A stretch of DNA of 64,000 bases from Natrialba sp. SSL1 (lineage in GTDB: Archaea > Halobacteriota > Halobacteria > Halobacteriales > Natrialbaceae): positions 62,001-126,000 of the forward strand of contig NZ_MASN01000017.1 in NCBI RefSeq assembly GCF_001861355.1, given 5' to 3'. Under the pieces are notes generated by a model, which saw nothing but the letters and a program-made list of their open reading frames with translations, had not been told where the DNA came from and did no database searches. This document shows positions 25,885 to 36,068 of the stretch, one piece after another (the first letter of the stretch is position 1; every line of letters starts with the position of its first letter). Position numbers and translations under genes: made by a program.

Positions 25885-27315
25885 TTATCCGAGGCTTCCC
25901 TCCATCTCGAGTTCGATGAGGCGGTTGAGTTCGACCGCGTACTCGATCGGCAGTTCTTCCGTGATCGGCTCGATGAAGCCGGCGACGATCATCTTCTTGG
26001 CGTCGTCGTCGTCCAGACCGCGGCTCTGGAGGTAGAAGATGTCCTCGTCGCCGATCTTGCCGACGGTCGCCTCGTGGGCAACGTCGACCTTCGACTCCTC
26101 GATTTCCATGTACGGCATGGTGTCCGAGGTGGACTCGTTGTCGAACATCAGCGCGTCACACTCGACGGCGGTGCTCGAATTCTCGGCACCGTCTGCGATG
26201 TGGACGAGGCCACGGTAGTTGGTGCGACCCCCGTCCTTGGAAATCGACTTGGACTCGATGGTAGAGGACGTCTCGGGCGCGTTGTGGTAGACCTTCGCGC
26301 CGGTGTCGATGTCCTGACCCTCGCCCGCGAAGGCGATGGTGATGTGGGTGTCCGTCGCGCCGCGACCCTTGAGGATCGAGCACGGGTAGAGCATGGTGGC
26401 CTTCGAGCCCATGCTGCCCGAAATCCACTCCATCGTCCCGTTCTCCTCGACGATGGCGCGCTTGGTGTTCAGGTTGAACGTGTTCTTCGACCAGTTCTGG
26501 ACGGTCGAGTACTGGACGTGAGCGTCTTCCTCGACGAAGACTTCCACGCCGCCGCTGTGGAGGTTGTGAGCGCCGTACTTCGGTGCGGAACAGCCCTCGA
26601 TGTAGTGGACTTCCGAGCCCTCCTCGGCGATGATGAGCGTGTGCTCGAACTGGCCCATCCCCTCGGAGTTCATGCGGAAGTACGCCTGCACCGGCATCTC
26701 GACGGTGACGCCCTCTGGGACGTAGACGAACGAGCCGCCGGACCAGACGGCACCGTGGAGTGCAGCGAACTTGTTGTCGCTCGCCGGGACGCAGGTCGTC
26801 ATGAAGTGCTCTTTGACGAGCTCAGGGTGTTCCTGGACCGCGCGGTCCATGTTCATGAAGATGACACCCTTCTCTTCCCACTGCTCCTGCATGTTCTGAT
26901 AGACGACCTCTGACTCGTACTGGGCACCGACGCCCGAGAGGGCGTTCTTCTCGGCCTCTGGAATACCCAGCTTGTCGAAGGTGTCCTTGATCTCGTCTGG
27001 CAGCTCCGTCCAGTCGTCGACGCCTTCGCGCTTGTCGACGTCCGGGCGGATGTAGGGGACGATTTCCTCGACGTCCAGCTCGGTCAGATCCGGCTGCCCG
27101 GGCCAGTCCGTCGGCATCGGCATGTTCTGGTACTGCTTGAGCGCGCGCAGACGCCGCTCGAGCATCCAGTCGGGCTCATCCTTGTCCTCGGAGATCATGC
27201 GGATGACCTCCTCGGTCAGGCCCTTGTCGGACTTGACGGCGGCGTTTTGCTCCTTCTTGAACTCGAAGCGCGCCTCGGTGTCGGTTTCTTTGAGGTGATC
27301 TTGTTCGGAACTCAT
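25885..27315 (-). CDS. sufB: Fe-S cluster assembly protein SufB
   Basis: A 476-residue scaffold subunit. Family motifs include VIRMISEDKDEPDWMLERRL, SGGSFVYVPEGVTVEMPVQA, EVHYIEGCSAPKYG (with a conserved Cys), HVQYSTVQNWSKNTFNLNTK, and CSILKGRGATDTHI. SufB carries the nascent cluster on the SufBCD complex; haloarchaea rely on SUF for general Fe-S biogenesis. Order on the minus strand is sufC, sufB, sufD with 61 nt and 1 nt gaps, a clear operon. Confidence 0.97.
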   Translation of the reverse strand: MSSEQDHLKETDTEARFEFKKEQNAAVKSDKGLTEEVIRMISEDKDEPDWMLERRLRALKQYQNMPMPTDWPGQPDLTELDVEEIVPYIRPDVDKREGVDDWTELPDEIKDTFDKLGIPEAEKNALSGVGAQYESEVVYQNMQEQWEEKGVIFMNMDRAVQEHPELVKEHFMTTCVPASDNKFAALHGAVWSGGSFVYVPEGVTVEMPVQAYFRMNSEGMGQFEHTLIIAEEGSEVHYIEGCSAPKYGAHNLHSGGVEVFVEEDAHVQYSTVQNWSKNTFNLNTKRAIVEENGTMEWISGSMGSKATMLYPCSILKGRGATDTHITIAFAGEGQDIDTGAKVYHNAPETSSTIESKSISKDGGRTNYRGLVHIADGAENSSTAVECDALMFDNESTSDTMPYMEIEESKVDVAHEATVGKIGDEDIFYLQSRGLDDDDAKKMIVAGFIEPITEELPIEYAVELNRLIELEMEGSLG

Positions 27316-27376
27316 GATTTGTATGTAGTCGTGTTTACGGCTCTGGCGTTATTACGGTTGTTCTAGCTGAATCCGG

Positions 27377-28285
27377 TTACGCGGTGCCGTAGACCTCTTC
27401 GCGAACCCAGTCGTACCCCTTGTCCTCGAGCTCCTCCGCGAGCGAGGCGTCGCCGCTCTTTGCGATCTGACCGTCGAGCATGACGTGGACGTGGTCCGGC
27501 TCGACGTAGTCGAGGATGCGCTGGTAGTGGGTGATCTGGAGAATACCGGTTCCCTGCTCGTCGCGAAGCGAGTTGATCCCGTTCGAGACGTCCTGGAGAC
27601 GGTCGATGTCGAGCCCGGAGTCGATCTCGTCGAGGACGGCGATCGATGGCTCGAGAATTGCGGCCTGAAGGACCTCGTTCTGCTTCTTCTCACCGCCGGA
27701 GAAACCGGCGTTGAGGTAGCGCTGTGCGAAGCGCTCGTCCATGTCGAGTTCCTCCATCTTCTCCTGGAGGATCTGCTGGAACTCGGCGACGCCGACTTCG
27801 CCCTCGTCCGCTGGGCCTTCCATCGGCGAGGTCTCGAAGCCTTCGTCCTCCTCGTCGTCCTCCTCGGCGTCCTCGTCCTCGAAGAGCTCTTCGCGCTCGT
27901 CGATCTTGGCGTTGAGTGCCGTGCGGAGGAAGTTCGTCATCGTGACGCCCTCGATCTCGGCTGGGTACTGGAAGCCGAGGAAAATGCCGAGCGCAGCGCG
28001 CTCGTTCGGTTCGAGATCGAGGATGTTCCAGCTGCGCTGGTCGTCGTCGATCTCGATCTCGTCACCGAACTCACCCTCCTCTACGTGGAGCAGGACCTCA
28101 CCCTCGGTAACCTCGTAGGCCGGGTGGCCGGCGATGACCTTCGCGGTCGTCGACTTCCCGGAGCCGTTCGGTCCCATCAGGGCGTGAATTTCGCCCGACT
28201 TAACCTCGAGGTTGACGCCCTCGAGGATCTTCTCGTCGCCATCTGCTACTTCTGCGTGCAGGTTGGATAGTTCGAGGCGTGCCAT
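27377..28285 (-). CDS. sufC: Fe-S cluster assembly ATPase SufC
   Basis: A 302-residue ABC-type ATPase. Walker A is GPNGSGKST (residues 38-46), the signature FSGGEKKQNEVLQ, and Walker B ILEPSIAVLDEIDSGLD. Compared with bacterial SufC (about 250 residues) it has an acidic insertion near residues 120-150 (EDEDAEEDDEEDEGFE and on), a halophile feature seen in its relatives. The start at 28285 gives MARLELSNLHAEVADGDEK. It supplies ATP-driven rearrangement of SufBCD. Confidence 0.97.
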   Translation of the reverse strand: MARLELSNLHAEVADGDEKILEGVNLEVKSGEIHALMGPNGSGKSTTAKVIAGHPAYEVTEGEVLLHVEEGEFGDEIEIDDDQRSWNILDLEPNERAALGIFLGFQYPAEIEGVTMTNFLRTALNAKIDEREELFEDEDAEEDDEEDEGFETSPMEGPADEGEVGVAEFQQILQEKMEELDMDERFAQRYLNAGFSGGEKKQNEVLQAAILEPSIAVLDEIDSGLDIDRLQDVSNGINSLRDEQGTGILQITHYQRILDYVEPDHVHVMLDGQIAKSGDASLAEELEDKGYDWVREEVYGTA

Positions 28286-28530
28286 AGTATTCTGTCGTCT
28301 GAATCGTGGGTCGTCTGACTGATAACGGTTTCGTATTCTGGCCCTATTCGGTTTCAAACACGAAAGATAATTTTTCGGAATCGGAACTCTGCGTTCAGGG
28401 CGATTCTGCCCGTGACCACACACAAGTCCCGTTCTCACGGCCTCCAAAACACAGGTAGAACGTGTGTTGACTCTGTCTCTAGAACGGGGACCGAGGCAGA
28501 AAGGGATGGTGGCTGGTAGCAGAAGGCTGT

Positions 28531-31254
28531 TCACATGAAATTGCTTAGCCCGGTCTGCTCCTGCCCGCTTTTGACCTCTTCCCAGGAAACGCCAAGTGCC
28601 TCGAGAATCCGCTCGATCGGTCCCTTCAACGTCTTCTCTAACATCGTGTCGTAGTCGACCTCGAACTCCTCGGGGATCTGATCGTCATACTCGAAACAGA
28701 TCACGTCCGGGTCGCGCTTGAACGCGCCGTAGATCGGATCCGTGCGGGCGTCGAGTCCCTCCTCCGCCTCGAGTCGCTCGAAGAACGAGGGGCCGACGCG
28801 GTCGAGGTAAAGCCGCTTTGGCTTGCTGCCACGCTGGAAGTTGGTGCCGAGCAGCCGGTTCGCGTACTTCGCGCCACGTACTTGTGCCGTATCGGTGTCG
28901 TAGTTGTCGAGTCGCTTGCCGATGCCGCCCGGAATGGCGATCTCCTCGAGTGAAATGTCGCCCTCCTGGACGTCCTCGATGACGCCGTTGACGTACTCCT
29001 TTGCGCCCTCGACGTCACCCTCTTTGACGATCATCTCGATGACCTTGTGCTGGACCTCCTTGGTGATCGGCGCGATGTCCGAGCGCTGGTACTCGAAGCC
29101 GACGATGTCGATGGTGTCGACGTCCTTGCCCTCCTTCCAGGTGATGTGGCCGGCGTAGCGTTTCTTCTTGCCTGCCTGGAAGAAGCGCCGGTAGAGTTTC
29201 TCGAACTCGATCTGGAACCGGTGTTCCTCGGCGTTCAGGTCCTCGCGCGCGAAGTCGTCGTACCGGTCGTTGATGTACTCCTCAATTTCGAAGGACTGCT
29301 CGAGTGCGTCCTCCTTCGGCACGTCGGGGCCGAGTTCGAGCATGACGGAGTCCGTGTCGCCGTAGGCCACTGTGTAGTCCAGTTCGTTCGCAGCGGTCTC
29401 GGTGAACTCGATCACTTCACGGCCAGTGGCGGTGATTGCGGATGCTGCCTCCTTGTCGTAGAGGCGGAACTGTTCCCAGCCCGAGACGCCGTACAGGGAG
29501 TTCATGATCACCTTCACTGCACCCTGCTGGCGGTCGTACTGCTCGTACTCGGGCGTGCCGGGTTCGTGCTCGTTTCGCAGTGCCTTCTTCTCCTCGCGCT
29601 CGGCGAGGAGTTCGGTAATCATCGTCCGGTTGACGCCGTCGGGTTCCTTCCGGAAGTGCGTCCCCGTGGGTGCCTCGTAGGTCTCCCCGTCGTAGGAGTC
29701 GGGGTCGACCCTCGTCTCCGGCGACGCGTTGATCGTCGTCATACACATCGGGTACAGCGACTTCAGGTCGAGCACGGTGACGTTCTCCTTGACGCCCGTA
29801 ATCGGCTCGAAGACGGCCCCGCCCTCGTACTCCTCGCCGGCCTCCTGCTGGCCCTTCGAGGGGAGCGCGAACTCGCCGTAGGCCTGGTGGAGAACGTACA
29901 TGTCCACTGCGTCCCCGGGCGTGGGAGCGTCCTCTAGCTTGCAGCCGACGAACGAGCGCACCTCGTCCCAGAACGGGATGATCGACTGCTGGCGATCGAG
30001 TTCCACACAGAGTTCCACGTCCCGGAGGTTGTACGCCAGTAGCTGGTAGGGGTCGTCCTCCCAGAGGTCGCCGATGTCGCCGGCGTAGCGCTCCTTGCCG
30101 ACACCGAGTTCGGACTCGCCGACGGCGTCCAACCGATAGGAGTCGAGTTCCGAGAAGACCATCCGCTGGTAGCCATAGAGCAGGTCAAAGACGACCCGTC
30201 CCTTGATATCCGGACCGCCCCAGCCGCTGCGCCAGACTTCGTCGACCCGGGAGAGCTGGTCGATCTCGAGGTCATAGTCGTGGTGTGGGCCCTGAAGCTC
30301 CTCGAGTCGGTCGAGGAAATACGGCGCGTCGAAATCCTCAAAATTCCACCCCGTCATGACGTCTGCGTCGGTTTCACGGACGTACTCGATGAACGCCTCG
30401 AGCATCGCTTCCTCCGCGTCGAAGGCGCGAATCTCGTGGTCGATCTCGCCCTCGATCGGTTCGTAATCGGTTATTTCGTCGGGAATCTCGCCGTCGCCCT
30501 CGTCGGCCGCACAGACCCACATGATGTACTCGTCGCGGTAGGAGTCGTGGCTCGTCAGACAGACGATCGGCTCCTCGCCGTCCTCCGGGAAGCCGTGGCG
30601 GTCCTCGACCTCGATGTCGAACGTCAGGACGCGCGGGTCGGCGTCGACATCGACGGCCTCCACTTCGGTGTGGGGGACGACGAGCGAGCCGTCCTCGGCG
30701 CGGCGCTGGGGGACGCGAATACCGCTCTGAACGTCTTTGTCGATGAGAAACCGATTCGGGAACAGGATGTCGGCCTCGTAGTGTTCGAAATCGTCACGGA
30801 TCTGGCCTACGTCCCGCGGCGTCTGCCCGAAGATTTTCGTCAACTTCTCGCCGCGAATACTCTCGTAGGGCTCGCCGTTCTCGTCTTCCGTCTCGCTGCC
30901 AGTGAGCCGGTCGTACTGCTCTTCGGGCGGGCGCTCGAGTGTCTCCGTCGGTGCGTAGAAGTACGGTCGAAAACCGACGACCTGCACGTGCTCGAGTTCG
31001 TTCTCCGGCGTACGCCCAAAGACGTGCATGATCGGTCGTTCCTCGTCGCCGTAGCCAGCGACGGTGTAGTCGACTTGCATCACAGCGATGTCGACCGCCT
31101 CACCCTCGGGTTCCGGCAGCGTTTCCTCGACGACGTCGATCACCTCGGCCGTGGTTGTCCCGCCGTTGCCCGCGACGGCGACAGCCTCTTCGTCCGGCCG
31201 CTGTGCGGACTCGTCTGAAAACTCCGTGAGTCCGGTTTGGCCCGCCTCAGTCAT
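28531..31254 (-). CDS. polB: Family B DNA polymerase PolB, intein-free
   Basis: A 907-residue replicative-type polymerase. Exonuclease motifs: FDIEVEDRHGFPEDGEEP (ExoI), GWNFEDFDAPYF (ExoII) and YNLRDVELCVELD (ExoIII). Polymerase motifs: DLKSLYPMCMTTINASPET (A), KVIMNSLYGVSGWEQF (B) and YGDTDSVML (C). Many haloarchaeal polB genes carry inteins in motifs A, B or C; all three are uninterrupted here. The start at 31254 is supported by a TATA box 24-31 nt upstream, implying a leaderless mRNA, and gives MTEAGQTGLTEFSDE. Confidence 0.97.
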   Translation of the reverse strand: MTEAGQTGLTEFSDESAQRPDEEAVAVAGNGGTTTAEVIDVVEETLPEPEGEAVDIAVMQVDYTVAGYGDEERPIMHVFGRTPENELEHVQVVGFRPYFYAPTETLERPPEEQYDRLTGSETEDENGEPYESIRGEKLTKIFGQTPRDVGQIRDDFEHYEADILFPNRFLIDKDVQSGIRVPQRRAEDGSLVVPHTEVEAVDVDADPRVLTFDIEVEDRHGFPEDGEEPIVCLTSHDSYRDEYIMWVCAADEGDGEIPDEITDYEPIEGEIDHEIRAFDAEEAMLEAFIEYVRETDADVMTGWNFEDFDAPYFLDRLEELQGPHHDYDLEIDQLSRVDEVWRSGWGGPDIKGRVVFDLLYGYQRMVFSELDSYRLDAVGESELGVGKERYAGDIGDLWEDDPYQLLAYNLRDVELCVELDRQQSIIPFWDEVRSFVGCKLEDAPTPGDAVDMYVLHQAYGEFALPSKGQQEAGEEYEGGAVFEPITGVKENVTVLDLKSLYPMCMTTINASPETRVDPDSYDGETYEAPTGTHFRKEPDGVNRTMITELLAEREEKKALRNEHEPGTPEYEQYDRQQGAVKVIMNSLYGVSGWEQFRLYDKEAASAITATGREVIEFTETAANELDYTVAYGDTDSVMLELGPDVPKEDALEQSFEIEEYINDRYDDFAREDLNAEEHRFQIEFEKLYRRFFQAGKKKRYAGHITWKEGKDVDTIDIVGFEYQRSDIAPITKEVQHKVIEMIVKEGDVEGAKEYVNGVIEDVQEGDISLEEIAIPGGIGKRLDNYDTDTAQVRGAKYANRLLGTNFQRGSKPKRLYLDRVGPSFFERLEAEEGLDARTDPIYGAFKRDPDVICFEYDDQIPEEFEVDYDTMLEKTLKGPIERILEALGVSWEEVKSGQEQTGLSNFM

Positions 31255-31277
31255 GGTATCGGGCTTTGTAGCCGGTG

Positions 31278-31285
31278 AATAAAAA
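31278..31285 (-). promoter_or_regulatory. TATA box of polB
   Basis: On the minus strand TTTTTATT lies 24-31 nt before the polB ATG, preceded by a GGGG run. Spacing places the transcription start at or next to the ATG, as in leaderless haloarchaeal mRNAs. It also argues against the longer in-frame extension of the coding region. Confidence 0.6.
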
Positions 31286-31422
31286 CCCCTGCAATCCGCT
31301 CCGGGAATCGGAGACGCCATCGCTGTGAGCCGGGCTCTCTCGATTCCGTCTCCCGATCTGATATTGCAGGAGCAAAAAGACATTTAATGTGGTAACACAT
31401 AACATATGAACAGGTGAACGAT

Positions 31423-31584
31423 ATGTCCACCACTCCTGACGACGCGACGGATCGTAGTGAGTCTGTAGATGCCCCCACGATCGAGTCCTACGAGACGGAC
31501 GACGGCGTCGTCTTCTATGACGCCCAGAACCCGCTCGCGTGGGTCGAAACCACTCAGACACTGGTCCTCAAAGACGTTGTCTGA
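31423..31584 (+). CDS. 53-residue haloarchaeal protein (DUF7331-like)
   Basis: A short frame with genome-typical codons, MSTTPDDATDRSESVDAPT then GVVFYDAQNPLAWVETTQ and LVLKDVV at the end. The aromatic FYDAQNPLAWV pattern matches the small haloarchaeal family known as DUF7331 as I remember it. A TATA-like tttaat (31384-31389) lies about 35 nt upstream, divergent from polB. Function unknown. The initiator ATG follows GGTGAACGAT, a partial Shine-Dalgarno match. Confidence 0.75.
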   Translation: MSTTPDDATDRSESVDAPTIESYETDDGVVFYDAQNPLAWVETTQTLVLKDVV

Positions 31585-31682
31585 GCGACGACCGGCGTAC
31601 TCTCGCGACACCACTGTGCACTCTTTGTCCGGACTACACTGCTACCTTTCACTCTCTCGGCACGTTGTCCTGCAGCGTTCGC

Positions 31683-31747
31683 GCCCGAAACCCACACCCA
31701 AAACCTGCACCTGAAACCTGTACCCGAAACCCGCACCCGAAACGCGA
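31683..31747. repeat. Five 13-bp tandem repeats (consensus ACCCGAAACCYGC)
   Basis: Five head-to-tail 13-bp units with few mismatches: GCCCGAAACCCAC, ACCCAAAACCTGC, ACCTGAAACCTGT, ACCCGAAACCCGC and ACCCGAAACGCGA. They lie between the 53-residue gene and the membrane protein gene, ending about 33 nt before its chosen start. The complementary strand is G-rich with GGGTTTCGGG motifs. Could be an unstable minisatellite or a binding array. Confidence 0.8.
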
Positions 31748-31780
31748 ATCCTTTTGCGTCTGGTTGCGCTCTGCTCACCT

Positions 31781-32581
31781 GTGACGACTGATCGGACCGG
31801 TACCGACGACGCGGACGGCGACCGCGAATCCGTCGGTGCGTCGGCCACTGATACTGACCAGGGCCCCGGGCACGGGTCCGTCTCTCCGTCCGATTCAGAT
31901 TCAAAGACGCAGTCCGAGTCTACTTCTACTACCACTGACGACGAGACAGCACCCGGCGAGTGGGACCCCGAAGAATCGTACCGGGACTCGAGTACCGACT
32001 CGTTGACGATCCCGCGAGTGGAGACTGAGGATGCGGGGTCGACGTTCATGGAGGATGTCAGATCCGAACACGAGTCTGAGAGTGGCGCTGGCTCGGTGTC
32101 CGTCCCGGAGGTCTCCACGGCAGAGTCGGACGTGCCGACCGAACTCCTGAAGGCGTTTTGGGGGATCGTGATCGTTCTCAACGCCGCCATACTCGCCGTC
32201 GCACTCGGGCTCATGTTCATGTTCTTCGAGGGCGTCTCACAGACGGCTAGTGCGCTGGTCGTCGGTGGCATCGTTCTGTTTGGATTTGCGTACTACCGAT
32301 ACTGGTCGTTTCAGAACCGAACTGACGAATTTTCCGTTGAAGACGTAGACGAGGCGGACGGTTCGGATGACGGAGCAGAAGATGATGTGATGGCGGATGA
32401 CCGAGCGGAAGATGACGGAACGAAGGATGACCGAGCGGGTGCCGACGAAGACGAGCGCATCGATACCGCCAATACCGCCGAACGCGACGACGACGTTTCG
32501 GCCCGAACCGACGGAGAGTCCAGTACCGAGGCCGAACACAGCGGATCAGACGACGACACCGACACCGACCGGCAATACTGA
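31781..32581 (+). CDS. Haloarchaeal membrane protein with acidic flanks (DUF7322-like)
   Basis: About 266 residues from the GTG at 31781 (a TTG at 31754 is less likely). Residues 1-115 are a Ser/Thr/Asp-rich disordered region. Then VPTELLKAFWGIVIVLNAAI begins two transmembrane helices (about 125-147 and 157-176), ending AYYRYWSFQNR. The remaining ~85 residues are a highly acidic tail in the cytoplasm or outside. The DPEESYRDSS and VPEVSTAESDVPTELL spacing recalls haloarchaeal DUF7322 proteins, from memory. No function can be given. Confidence 0.65.
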   Translation: MTTDRTGTDDADGDRESVGASATDTDQGPGHGSVSPSDSDSKTQSESTSTTTDDETAPGEWDPEESYRDSSTDSLTIPRVETEDAGSTFMEDVRSEHESESGAGSVSVPEVSTAESDVPTELLKAFWGIVIVLNAAILAVALGLMFMFFEGVSQTASALVVGGIVLFGFAYYRYWSFQNRTDEFSVEDVDEADGSDDGAEDDVMADDRAEDDGTKDDRAGADEDERIDTANTAERDDDVSARTDGESSTEAEHSGSDDDTDTDRQY

Positions 32582-32644
32582 CGCCGGCAAAAGTACTTCA
32601 GGGGCTGACGCCGAAGGACCGATACCGGACGACTCTGACCGACT

Positions 32645-33235
32645 ATGACAACCGTCCAAGACGACACTGGGAAACGATACCTGCTTCTCAAGCGCTCCGA
32701 GCACGCGAGCCTCGTTCGTGACCCACAGACCGGCGACGAATGCTACGTCCAGAACGACCGACTCAACGCCGTCGACGCCGCCGACGAACTCGATCCGGTC
32801 GCACAGGCGGTCAGCAGTCCCGTTCGGACACTGCTTACGACCGTCCACGACGAAGCCACCCTCAGTCTGCTTATCAGCCTCGCAGACGAGGGTCCACTCG
32901 ACATCCGCACAATCCTCGACAGAACGACGCTCTGTGAGAGCGACCTCCACGGCCGACTGACCATCCTCACCGGTGCCGATCTGCTCACCGAAACCGACAT
33001 CGGCGGCGAGCGCGGCTACCGACTCACCGACACCTGCGACGCCGCACTCGAGACGATCCGGTTCGATCTGGACGAGTCGGCTGCGGCTTCTGATCCTGAT
33101 ACAGATACTAATACTGACACAAATACAAATACGGACGAGCGCCCGGACTCGAGTTCCTCATCCTCTGCGGGTTCTACCTCCGCTTCGGCCACTACGTCAG
33201 CCTCCGGACCGACGGGGACACTCGAGTCGAACTGA
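32645..33235 (+). CDS. Winged-helix-like haloarchaeal protein (DUF7346-like)
   Basis: A 196-residue protein. The first ~30 residues form a small beta domain (RYLLLKRSEHASLVRDPQTG), then VRTLLTTVHDEATLSLLISL begins a winged-helix domain with LDIRTILDRTTLCESDLHGR and a wing GGERGYRLTD (residues about 60-135). The last ~50 residues are Thr/Asp then Ser-rich low complexity. It converges with rad50. A DNA-related role is plausible but unproven; DUF7346 membership is recalled, not checked. Confidence 0.7.
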   Translation: MTTVQDDTGKRYLLLKRSEHASLVRDPQTGDECYVQNDRLNAVDAADELDPVAQAVSSPVRTLLTTVHDEATLSLLISLADEGPLDIRTILDRTTLCESDLHGRLTILTGADLLTETDIGGERGYRLTDTCDAALETIRFDLDESAAASDPDTDTNTDTNTNTDERPDSSSSSSAGSTSASATTSASGPTGTLESN

Positions 33236-33335
33236 TTGTGATCGCTGGGGTGGCAAAATACCAGCACCGTCACCCCCGAACAGAAACCCGACGACGGGCG
33301 AATCGGCGAGCTGTTTTGAAGACCGTCCGCGGCTC

Positions 33336-36068
33336 CTACTCGGACGCCAGCAGCGCCGCCTCCGGCGGCTCACCGCGCTCGAGCCGAGAGCGGTTCGAGG
33401 TCGCGTCCTTTTCGACACGAACCAGCGAGTCCGCCGCGCCGACGAGTTCCTGATCGTGGCTGACGACGACGATCTGCTCGACACCCAGATCGCGCATCGA
33501 CTCGACCAGCGAGACGAGTTGGGTGACGTGGCCGGAGTCGAGAAACACCGTCGGCTCGTCGAGGATCAGCGGCGGCATCGGCGCGGCACCGTCGACGCCC
33601 TCCGCGAGCAGCCGGTAGATCGCACACCGCAGACTGAGATTGAACAGGGCTCGCTCACCACCGGATAGCTGCTCGGGATCGAGGCTCTCGCCGTCCTTCT
33701 GGTACACCGTCAGCTGGTAGTCGCCGTCCAGATCGATCGCCGCGTAGGAGTCGTTCTGGTAGACCAGTTCGAACGTCTCGTTCAACAGTCGCTCCAGGGT
33801 CTCGACGTTCTGCTGGCGCAGGTCCGAGCGCAACTCACCGTAGGTCGTCTGCAGCGTCTCGGCCTCGTCGTACAGCGACTCGAGTGTCTCGCACTTCTCC
33901 TCGACTGCGTCGAGCCGCTCGCGCAGGCGCTCGAGTTCGTCGAGTTTCTCCTCGACGCCGCCGATTTTCCCCTGCACGTCGTCGCGCTGTTCCTCGAGTT
34001 CGTCGAGTTTCTCCTCGACCTGCTCGATGTAGGTGTCAGCGTTCTGGCGGTCCTCGCGGGCAGCCTCGACGCGGGAGTCGTCGAATTCCTCCTCGAGTTC
34101 GCGTTTACGATCGCGCTTTGCCGACAGCGTCTCGCGGCGCTCCTCGTTCATCTCCTGCCAGTCGGTGCGGCGCTCGCGGCGGGTCTCGATCTGCCGGTCA
34201 AGTTCAGCACGCTCGTCGGCGATTTCGCGGACTCGTCGAAGCGCCTGCAACGTCTCCTTGATCGCGCTGCGCTCGCCGTTGATCTGGCCGAGTTCGACGC
34301 GTACCTCCTCAACTTCGGACTCGAGTTCCGTCGCCTTCTCCCGTTTCGATTCGGCTTCGGACTCGAGTTCGTCGGCTTCCTCGCGCAGGTCGCCACACTG
34401 TTCGCGCCGGTCGGCGATCGTCTCGCGCTTCTGACTGAGGAGTTGCTCGACGTTGTCACGGTTGTCCGCGAGCCGTTCGACGCGGCGTTCGGCCTCCCGC
34501 AGGTCCTCGACTTGCTCGATTCGGTCGTCGATCGTCTCGATCTCGGCTGCGAGTGTCTCTCGCTCGGCCTCGAGTTCCTCGGCTTCCTCGCGTTTTTCGG
34601 CGAGGACGTCGACATGTGGTGAGTCCTCGACAGACTGGCCACATTCGGGGCACTTGCCTTCCTCGAGCAACGCTTCGCCTTCCTCGATGGTGTTTTCGAC
34701 GGTTCTGAGATCGGCGGTGAGATCGTTGCGCTCGGCGACGACGTCCTCGCGGTCGGACTCGAGTGCCGCGAGCCGTGTTTCGGCCTCGCCGAACGCGACG
34801 GTCAGGTCGTCCGCTGTGTCTTCGTCTTGGTCTTTGTCTCCGTCAGCGAACCGCCCTCGAAGCTCGTCGATCTCGTCTTCGAGCTCCGAGAGCTTCTCCT
34901 CGCGGTCGCCGATTTCTGACTCGGTCGTCTCGAGTTCGGCCTCGATTTCGTCGGCGTCCGTGCGCGCCTCGTCGGCCCGTGTTTCGAGGTCGTCGGCCTC
35001 CTCTCGGAGCCGGTCGGTGGTCTCCGTTTTCGTCTGGATCGAAACGCGAACGTCTGCGAGGTCGTCCTGGAGTTCCTCGTCTCGTTCTTCGAGGTCGTCG
35101 ATGTGATACTCGACGCTCGTCTCGGCTCCGTCCTCCGCGGCGGGGTCGACCTCGCGCTCGATATCTGCGAGCAGTTCGTCGCGTTCGTCGGCGAGTTCCT
35201 CGCGCTTTGCTTTCCGCTCGCGAATCTCGTCTTTGGCATCCTCGCGGTCGCGCTCGGTCTCGGAGATCTTCGACTGGAGGTCGTCAATTTCCTCGTCGAG
35301 CGTCTCGATCTCCTCGCGGGTCTCCTCGTGGCGCTCGAGTACCTCCTGGGCCGTTTCGAGCGTCTCTACGGCCTGGTCTCGTTGGGCCTCGTAGTGGTCG
35401 ATCTGTTCGGTGAGCTCGTCGCGGTCGGACTCGAGTGCGTTCAGCGTCTCGTGGAGATCCTGCTCCTCTTTCTGTTCGACCTGCGAGCGGACGTCATCGA
35501 GGACCTCCCGCTGGCCGTCGAGGACGGACTTGACCCCGAGTCGTGCATGGCTCGCGCGCTCGCGGTACTCCTCGAGTGCACCCAGCTGGAGCAGGTCGTC
35601 GATCATGTCCTGGCGCTCGCCCGGCGAGGCGTGGATGAGCTTGTTGACCTCGCCTTGGCGGACGTAGGCGCAGTTGACGAACGCCTCGGCGTCCATCCGC
35701 AGGAGTTCGGTAACCGTCTTGCGCACGTCGCGTGCGCCTTCGATGGCGTCCTCTGGTGTTTCGAGGACGCACTTGGTCGTCGTTGCGCGGTCGCCGCGCA
35801 GTTTGAGGTGGCGTTCGATGTGGTAGTCGCGATTGTCGTGGGTGAACCAGAGTTCGACCTCCGATTCGTCCTCGCCGGTCGTGATCACGTCGTCGAGCGT
35901 GCGGTCGTCGAGCGCCTTCGAGCCGTAGAGGGCGAAGAAGACGGCCTCGAGCAGCGTCGATTTCCCGCTGCCGTTGACGCCGTGGACGACGGTGACGCCG
36001 CGCTCTAAGGTGAGGTCGGCGTCGCCGTAGCACTTGAAGTTCAGCATGCGGACGCGGTCGACTCTCAT
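33336..36068 (-). CDS. rad50: DNA double-strand break repair ATPase Rad50
   Basis: A 910-residue SMC-like ATPase. Walker [10 protein letters not shown] is at residues 30-38, the Q-loop region [11 protein letters not shown] follows, a long coiled coil runs about 160-770, and a zinc hook KCPECGQ lies near 472. The ABC signature [15 protein letters not shown] is at about 803, with Walker [14 protein letters not shown]. With Mre11 it tethers and processes broken DNA ends. Its ATG overlaps the Mre11 stop in an ATGA (36065-36068), so the two are co-translated in order mre11-rad50. Confidence 0.97.
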   Translation of the reverse strand: MRVDRVRMLNFKCYGDADLTLERGVTVVHGVNGSGKSTLLEAVFFALYGSKALDDRTLDDVITTGEDESEVELWFTHDNRDYHIERHLKLRGDRATTTKCVLETPEDAIEGARDVRKTVTELLRMDAEAFVNCAYVRQGEVNKLIHASPGERQDMIDDLLQLGALEEYRERASHARLGVKSVLDGQREVLDDVRSQVEQKEEQDLHETLNALESDRDELTEQIDHYEAQRDQAVETLETAQEVLERHEETREEIETLDEEIDDLQSKISETERDREDAKDEIRERKAKREELADERDELLADIEREVDPAAEDGAETSVEYHIDDLEERDEELQDDLADVRVSIQTKTETTDRLREEADDLETRADEARTDADEIEAELETTESEIGDREEKLSELEDEIDELRGRFADGDKDQDEDTADDLTVAFGEAETRLAALESDREDVVAERNDLTADLRTVENTIEEGEALLEEGKCPECGQSVEDSPHVDVLAEKREEAEELEAERETLAAEIETIDDRIEQVEDLREAERRVERLADNRDNVEQLLSQKRETIADRREQCGDLREEADELESEAESKREKATELESEVEEVRVELGQINGERSAIKETLQALRRVREIADERAELDRQIETRRERRTDWQEMNEERRETLSAKRDRKRELEEEFDDSRVEAAREDRQNADTYIEQVEEKLDELEEQRDDVQGKIGGVEEKLDELERLRERLDAVEEKCETLESLYDEAETLQTTYGELRSDLRQQNVETLERLLNETFELVYQNDSYAAIDLDGDYQLTVYQKDGESLDPEQLSGGERALFNLSLRCAIYRLLAEGVDGAAPMPPLILDEPTVFLDSGHVTQLVSLVESMRDLGVEQIVVVSHDQELVGAADSLVRVEKDATSNRSRLERGEPPEAALLASE

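Noticed and set aside
28531-31254. Intein in polB
   Set aside because: All three polymerase motifs that host inteins in haloarchaea read through without interruption and the length is normal.
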